A stretch of 10,732 bases of DNA from an uncultured Bacteriovorax sp. (GTDB taxonomy: Bacteria; Bdellovibrionota; Bacteriovoracia; Bacteriovoracales; Bacteriovoracaceae): the NCBI GenBank assembly GCA_946481315.1, contig CAMLMH010000021.1, positions 1-10,732 of the forward strand, in the 5' to 3' direction. The notes under the pieces were generated by a model. That model saw nothing but the letters and a program-made list of their open reading frames with translations, searched no databases and had not been told where the DNA came from. Positions 7,066-10,732 of the stretch are shown one piece after another. Position numbers and translations under genes: made by a program. Position 1 is the first letter of the stretch. Every line of letters begins with the position of its first letter.

Positions 7066-7655
7066 ACGAATTTCTGCAAAACAACCTCATCGCCATTATC
7101 ATTTTTTTATTACTCATTATCTTGCTTTTGATCGGACTAATTGGTTTTGTGCTGCTTAAATTATTGCTGCAAAAAAACAGCGAAGGAAATGTGATCCCGC
7201 AAGCACCAGAAAAACCTCCTTTTGCTCAGCCTACTCTTAAACCGGTTTCAAAATATAAAGAAGAGCCTGTTGCAGAAAAATTCTTTTGTCACAATCATCC
7301 TGATGCTCAATCTGCGGGAGGATGTCTTATTTGTGAAGATGTTTTCTGTGATACCTGTCTTGTTGAACACGAAGGACTTTACTTCTGTCGCGAGCATTTC
7401 CGTATATTTGCCAATAATAAATGGAAACAAATTACCGATGTAAAGACAACGCCAGACACACCGGTTGATGGTCTATATGTTTATCATTTCAAGCGTAAAA
7501 AATGGAAAGAAGCTGGAATTCCCGGCTATATCCTGACTCATTATAAAATTAATATCGAAGATGACTTTATCGAATCTTTTGTTCAGTTGTATGTTATTGA
7601 GAAAGATGCTGAGAAACTGGAGAAAGAGATCGAAAACTACCGGGCCGAAAACTAA
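7062..7655 (+). CDS. Single-pass membrane protein with a B-box-like zinc finger, function unknown
   Basis: The 197-residue protein starts with a strongly hydrophobic segment (about residues 9-32), likely a membrane anchor. A proline- and lysine-rich linker follows (about 40-72). Next is a cysteine/histidine cluster: C76-x2-H79, C88-x2-C91, C96-x2-C99, H103 and C109-x2-H112. This resembles a cross-braced B-box zinc finger binding two metals. The last 80 residues are hydrophilic, include a short aromatic/basic stretch (YVYHFKRKKWKEAG) and end in a charged, probably helical segment. I do not recognise that domain. The start ATG overlaps the rnj stop as ATGA and has no good ribosome binding site, so it depends on rnj translation. 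An adaptor tethering something, perhaps RNase J, to the membrane is a guess from context only. The zinc finger most likely faces the cytoplasm, where thiols stay reduced. Confidence 0.75.
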   Translation: MNEFLQNNLIAIIIFLLLIILLLIGLIGFVLLKLLLQKNSEGNVIPQAPEKPPFAQPTLKPVSKYKEEPVAEKFFCHNHPDAQSAGGCLICEDVFCDTCLVEHEGLYFCREHFRIFANNKWKQITDVKTTPDTPVDGLYVYHFKRKKWKEAGIPGYILTHYKINIEDDFIESFVQLYVIEKDAEKLEKEIENYRAEN

Positions 7656-7664
7656 TCCGGCCCG
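7641..7664. terminator. Bidirectional hairpin terminator between converging rnj operon and ftsZ
   Basis: CGGGCCG (7641-7647) and CGGCCCG (7658-7664) form a perfect, GC-only seven-base-pair stem with a ten-base loop. The hairpin contains the last codons and stop (TAA, 7653-7655) of the zinc-finger gene and lies 13 bases past the ftsZ stop. Rightward it is followed by AT-rich DNA (ATAATTAATTGATTAT) rather than a clean T-run, and leftward by TAGTTTTC. The position between converging genes supports a shared terminator, although the weak T-tracts leave room for Rho or simple mRNA-end protection. Confidence 0.6.
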
Positions 7665-7676
7665 ATAATTAATTGA

Positions 7677-9260
7677 TTATAAATCTAAATTTTTGTTGTC
7701 TCTGTAAACTGGTCTTTGCTCTGTTTTTTCTTCTTTGCGCAGGTAAGACGGAGTATCGAACTCATCCTCATCAAAGTTGATAAAACCTAATTTTTCAGCA
7801 ATGGACTTCGCTCTTGTATTTGTTCCAGCAGATGTCTCCTGAATTGTTGGAGCAGCTGCTTGAGGAGCTGGTCTTTGTGCTGCAGAACTTTCATATCTGT
7901 TCGCTGCATCTCTGATTGATTGAATTAAACGGCTCGGTTGTTGTGGCTGGGTCGGTTGAGCCTGAATTGATTGAGTTCCCATTTCTTCTTCGTGAGAAGC
8001 ATTTGAATAAGCATTTCTGTCTCTCATAAAGCGATCGAAATCCGAACGGTCATCAAAGCCAAAATCCGTTTCAACGGATGATGTCGGAGCTGCTTGTTGT
8101 CGAACAGGAGTTTCATAAACTGGTTCAGTCTGAGCAACTGGCTGAACGACCGGTGCTGGTTGAACAACAGGAGCTTCTATTACCGGCGCTACAGGTGCTG
8201 GCTGCACTACTGGTTGAGCTTGTATTGGTGCTGTCTGAACTTGTTGTGGCTGAGAATAAGTCGCTTGAGCTGTAGATATTCCGGCATGAGCACGAATTTG
8301 TCCGCCAAGACCAGTAGCAATAACTGTTACTTTAATATCGTCGCCAGAATTGTTATCGATAACTGTTCCGAAAATGATTTCAGCATTTTCGTCAGCAGCT
8401 TCCATAATCAATGTTACGGCTTCGTTTGTTTCATGCATTGTTAACGAATCTGCACCTGTGATGTTGATGATGATTCCTGTTGCACCATTGATTGAGATAT
8501 CTTCTAGTAGTGGAGAAGAAATCGCTTCAGTAGCAGCTTTAATCGCGCGCCCTGGACCTTGAGCAACACCAGTACCCATAAGGGCAAGACCTTTGTTGGC
8601 CATAACAGTTGAAACGTCAGCAAAGTCTGCGTTAATGTGACCAGTGTTATTGATCAGATCAGAGATACCGCGAACTGCATTTAATAGAACTTCGTCAGCT
8701 CTCTTAAAAGTATCAACTAGCGACAGATTTTCTCCAGCAAGATAAAGCAGTCTTTGGTTTGGAATTGTGATTAAAGAATCAACACTTTCTTCAAGATTTC
8801 TAATTCCTTCTTCGGCTTGTTTGAATCTTTTTTTACCTTCGAAAACGAAAGGTTTTGTCACAACACCAACAGTTAAAGCGCCCAGCTCTTTAGCAAGTTT
8901 GGCGATAACCGGAGCTGCCCCTGTACCAGTTCCACCACCCATACCAGCAGTGATAAAAACCATATCTGCGCCTTTGAGGACTTCTGAAATTTTTTCATAA
9001 TCTTCTAAAGCTGCTTTTTTTCCTACTTCCGGATTTGCGCCAGCTCCAAGACCTTTAGTCACTGTTCCACCTAGCTGAATTTTTGTTTCAGCAAGTGAAA
9101 TGCTAAGTGCCTGAGCATCTGTATTTGCGACAATGTATTCTACGCCTGAAAGTCCTGAGCGGATCATTGTGTTAACGGCATTACAACCACCACCACCAAC
9201 TCCGACAACCTTAATTCTGGCGCCGTTGATTCTATTGTTTGTATCTGTCATTTCGAACAT
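7677..9260 (-). CDS. ftsZ: Cell division protein FtsZ
   Basis: FtsZ is a tubulin-like GTPase that polymerises into the Z ring at the cytoplasmic face of the membrane. The globular domain (about 1-325) shows [12 protein letters not shown] near 21-32, the tubulin signature GGGTGTG (108-114) and the T7-loop [12 protein letters not shown] long linker follows (about 326-490), rich in Q, P, A and V, with the peptide VVQPAPV twice. The conserved C-terminal peptide FDTPSYLR (501-508) should bind FtsA. It is not terminal: 19 charged residues come after it. The whole protein has 527 residues, longer than the common 380-400 because of linker and tail. The ATG at 9260 has GGAGG four bases upstream. A second ATG three codons in is less well placed. 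ftsA lies 29 bases upstream, so the two are likely cotranscribed. Confidence 0.97.
   Translation of the reverse strand: MFEMTDTNNRINGARIKVVGVGGGGCNAVNTMIRSGLSGVEYIVANTDAQALSISLAETKIQLGGTVTKGLGAGANPEVGKKAALEDYEKISEVLKGADMVFITAGMGGGTGTGAAPVIAKLAKELGALTVGVVTKPFVFEGKKRFKQAEEGIRNLEESVDSLITIPNQRLLYLAGENLSLVDTFKRADEVLLNAVRGISDLINNTGHINADFADVSTVMANKGLALMGTGVAQGPGRAIKAATEAISSPLLEDISINGATGIIINITGADSLTMHETNEAVTLIMEAADENAEIIFGTVIDNNSGDDIKVTVIATGLGGQIRAHAGISTAQATYSQPQQVQTAPIQAQPVVQPAPVAPVIEAPVVQPAPVVQPVAQTEPVYETPVRQQAAPTSSVETDFGFDDRSDFDRFMRDRNAYSNASHEEEMGTQSIQAQPTQPQQPSRLIQSIRDAANRYESSAAQRPAPQAAAPTIQETSAGTNTRAKSIAEKLGFINFDEDEFDTPSYLRKEEKTEQRPVYRDNKNLDL
8094..8230 (-). repeat. Degenerate Q/P/V-rich peptide repeat in the FtsZ linker
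   Basis: In the linker part of ftsZ, short units of the type VVQPAPV and QPV recur. The two VVQPAPV copies use different codons (GTA GTG CAG CCA GCA CCT GTA against GTT GTT CAA CCA GCA CCG GTC), so the repetition is conserved in the peptide more than in the DNA. That speaks for an old, protein-level repeat rather than recent slippage. Confidence 0.6.
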
Positions 9261-9289
9261 AATTCCTCCCTAGGAACTTTCAGCAAAAA

Positions 9290-10573
9290 TTAAAATATTT
9301 CTTTAAATACAGACTTTAGGGATTCACTAAGTTTCCCAATCAGATCTGTTGAAGATTCATTTGAATGATCTTTTTCTCTCGAAAACATGACCCGGTGATT
9401 ATTGGCCGGTTGAGTTTGCGAAGGAATATATGGTTTTCTTTTAGCCGCTTCAAGAAGTAGCCCAAGCACCGTAGAGAACTTCGGATTTTGCATAATGTTT
9501 GTCATTCCACCAAAAGGAATGGGAAAACCAATTTTGCAAGATCTCATCAGAATGTACTCTCCCAGTTCCGGCATTCCCTTAATAAGAGCGCCACCACCAG
9601 TCAGAACAAATCCGCCTGCGATTTCTGAAGTTAATTTCTTTTCTTCAATCATCACTCTCACTACATCAAAAAGCTCTTCGGCGCGGGCGCCGAGGACTTC
9701 CGCAACTACTGAAAGCTGAACTTCACGAGGTTTTGTTCCCGAAAGTCCCTGAACGGTAATGTGCGCTGATTGATTTAATTGTTCAGCCAGAACACTTCCG
9801 TGATTGATTTTAATTCTTTCCGCTTCGTTATGAGGAATTTTTAAAGCGACAGCTAGGTCGTTTGTAAAATGGTTTCCACCAATAGGAATAATCTGAGAGT
9901 GAATCAGGCTTCCGTCTTTCCAGACTGCCAGATCCGTTGTCCCGCCTCCGATGTCGATTAGAACTACACCCAGTTCTTTTTCTTCTGGAGAAAGCACGGC
10001 CTCTGAAGAAGCTAGTGGCTGAAGAGTGATATGTTCTGCTTCAATACCAGTTTGCTCAACACATTTTACCAGGTTTTGAATAAGCGGAATTGATCCGGTT
10101 ACGATGTGAACATGCGCTTCTAAACGAACGCCGCACATCCCGATTGGATTTTTGATTCCCGTTGTGTTGTCTACCCGAAATTCCTGAGGAATGACGTGAA
10201 GGATGTCACGATCAGAAGGGATGACAACAGCTTTGGCTGCTTCCAGAACGCGATCAACATCGTCCTGAGTGATCTCTTTACCCTTGATCGCCACAACTCC
10301 GGAAGAGTTGAAGCTATAGATATGGCTTCCGGCAATTCCGATTGTAGCCGAAGAGATATTTACTCCTGCCATCAGCTTTGCTTCTTCTAGTGAGTTTTGA
10401 ATCGACTTAACCGTCTTATCGATATTGACGACAGAGCCTTTCTTAAGTCCATAAGAAGGATGAGTGCCGATACCGATAATTTCGAGTTCTGAATTTGGAT
10501 GTTGAAGACCAACGATTGTACAAACTTTCGTGGTTCCTACATCAAGACCTACAATGATGTTTTTTTCGTTCAT
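9290..10573 (-). CDS. ftsA: Cell division protein FtsA
   Basis: FtsA is an actin-fold ATPase that tethers FtsZ filaments to the inner membrane and recruits later divisome proteins. From the start used here it has 427 residues, normal for the family. Phosphate-1 motif VGLDVGTTK is at 8-16. The FtsA-specific 1C domain includes the HVIPQEFRVD stretch. Phosphate-2 is VVLIDIGGGTTDLAVW, and the adenosine motif is FVLTGGGALIKG. The C-terminus ends in an amphipathic helix (KLSESLKSVFKEIF), the usual membrane anchor, after a charged linker. The ATG at 10573 has AAAGGA eight bases upstream and gives the family-like N-terminus MNEKNIIVGLDVG. A further in-frame ATG at 10615 would add 14 residues but has no ribosome binding site. 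It sits between the likely ftsQ and ftsZ, as in most division clusters. Confidence 0.97.
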   Translation of the reverse strand: MNEKNIIVGLDVGTTKVCTIVGLQHPNSELEIIGIGTHPSYGLKKGSVVNIDKTVKSIQNSLEEAKLMAGVNISSATIGIAGSHIYSFNSSGVVAIKGKEITQDDVDRVLEAAKAVVIPSDRDILHVIPQEFRVDNTTGIKNPIGMCGVRLEAHVHIVTGSIPLIQNLVKCVEQTGIEAEHITLQPLASSEAVLSPEEKELGVVLIDIGGGTTDLAVWKDGSLIHSQIIPIGGNHFTNDLAVALKIPHNEAERIKINHGSVLAEQLNQSAHITVQGLSGTKPREVQLSVVAEVLGARAEELFDVVRVMIEEKKLTSEIAGGFVLTGGGALIKGMPELGEYILMRSCKIGFPIPFGGMTNIMQNPKFSTVLGLLLEAAKRKPYIPSQTQPANNHRVMFSREKDHSNESSTDLIGKLSESLKSVFKEIF

Positions 10574-10630
10574 AATGAGAATCCTTTCTCTATTGATCGA
10601 TGCCGACAGATTCATTCTGTCACTAAAATC

Positions 10631-10732
10631 CTAGAATTTATCATTAAACTTGACAACAACTTTTTTGCTGTTTGTAAGATTGATAATGGCTGGAATTTTT
10701 TCTTTTAATTCCATGTAGTTCACAATCTTATC
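10631..10732 (-). CDS. ftsQ: C-terminal end of a gene, probably cell division protein FtsQ (partial)
   Basis: Read leftward from the window edge, one frame is open for 33 codons and ends with TAG at 10633-10631. The visible residues run from DKIVNYMEL to the end KKVVVKFNDKF. The final alternating hydrophobic strand after a short NLTNSKK turn looks like the end of the FtsQ beta domain, and FtsQ is the usual gene directly before ftsA. FtsQ is a single-pass inner membrane protein whose periplasmic domain bridges early and late divisome parts. The stop is 57 bases from the ftsA start. The identity rests more on position than on the short sequence. Confidence 0.7.
   Translation of the reverse strand, partial: DKIVNYMELKEKIPAIINLTNSKKVVVKFNDKF

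Noticed and set aside
8078..8562. Rightward open frames opposite the ftsZ linker and globular domain
   Set aside because: They are antisense shadows caused by the biased codon composition of ftsZ, low in complexity and without start signals.
10574..10615. ATG at 10615 as ftsA start
   Set aside because: No ribosome binding site precedes it, whereas the ATG at 10573 has AAAGGA at eight bases and yields the usual FtsA N-terminus.

Overview
The window looks like chromosomal DNA from a Gram-negative bacterium with moderate-to-low GC. It carries the tail of a division cluster (ftsQ-ftsA-ftsZ), a heptose-activating enzyme of the LPS type, a periplasmic peptide-type binding protein, and an RNase J with a small membrane zinc-finger protein. 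A heptose/LPS gene together with RNase J, and the general look of the proteins, suggests the deltaproteobacterial/Bdellovibrionota side of the tree, perhaps Bacteriovorax/Peredibacter relatives. That placement rests on protein appearance only, not on a search. There are no insertion sequences, integrases, tRNA or rRNA genes, or CRISPR arrays. This is a compact housekeeping region.

Layout from left to right. The first four bases are the start of a leftward gene with a strong ribosome binding site, preceded by a short untranslated region with a perfect inverted repeat. Next come five leftward genes. hldC (ADP-heptose pathway adenylyltransferase) lies one base behind an RDD-type membrane protein. 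Upstream of these is a tightly overlapping trio: family-5 substrate-binding protein, prmA (L11 methyltransferase) and rsmE (16S rRNA U1498 methyltransferase). A 70-base divergent promoter region at about 4723-4792 separates these from a rightward, translationally coupled trio: udk (uridine kinase), rnj (RNase J) and a membrane-anchored B-box-like zinc-finger protein. That trio runs head-on into ftsZ. A GC-rich hairpin between the converging genes can serve as a terminator for both. The rest of the window is leftward ftsZ and ftsA, and the last 33 codons of an upstream gene that is almost certainly ftsQ.

The prmA/rsmE pair serves ribosome modification. The udk/rnj pair joins pyrimidine salvage with RNA turnover. 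FtsA (ATPase-fold membrane anchor) and FtsZ (tubulin-like GTPase) form the base of the division ring, and FtsQ links it to the divisome. Most genes are conventional. The points worth a second look are the unknown zinc-finger membrane protein fused translationally to RNase J, a divergent RsmE, an FtsZ with an unusual extension after its FtsA-binding peptide, the orphan binding protein overlapping prmA, and an RDD protein with a long soluble N-terminal half. I did not find convincing evidence of a wholly new multi-gene system.
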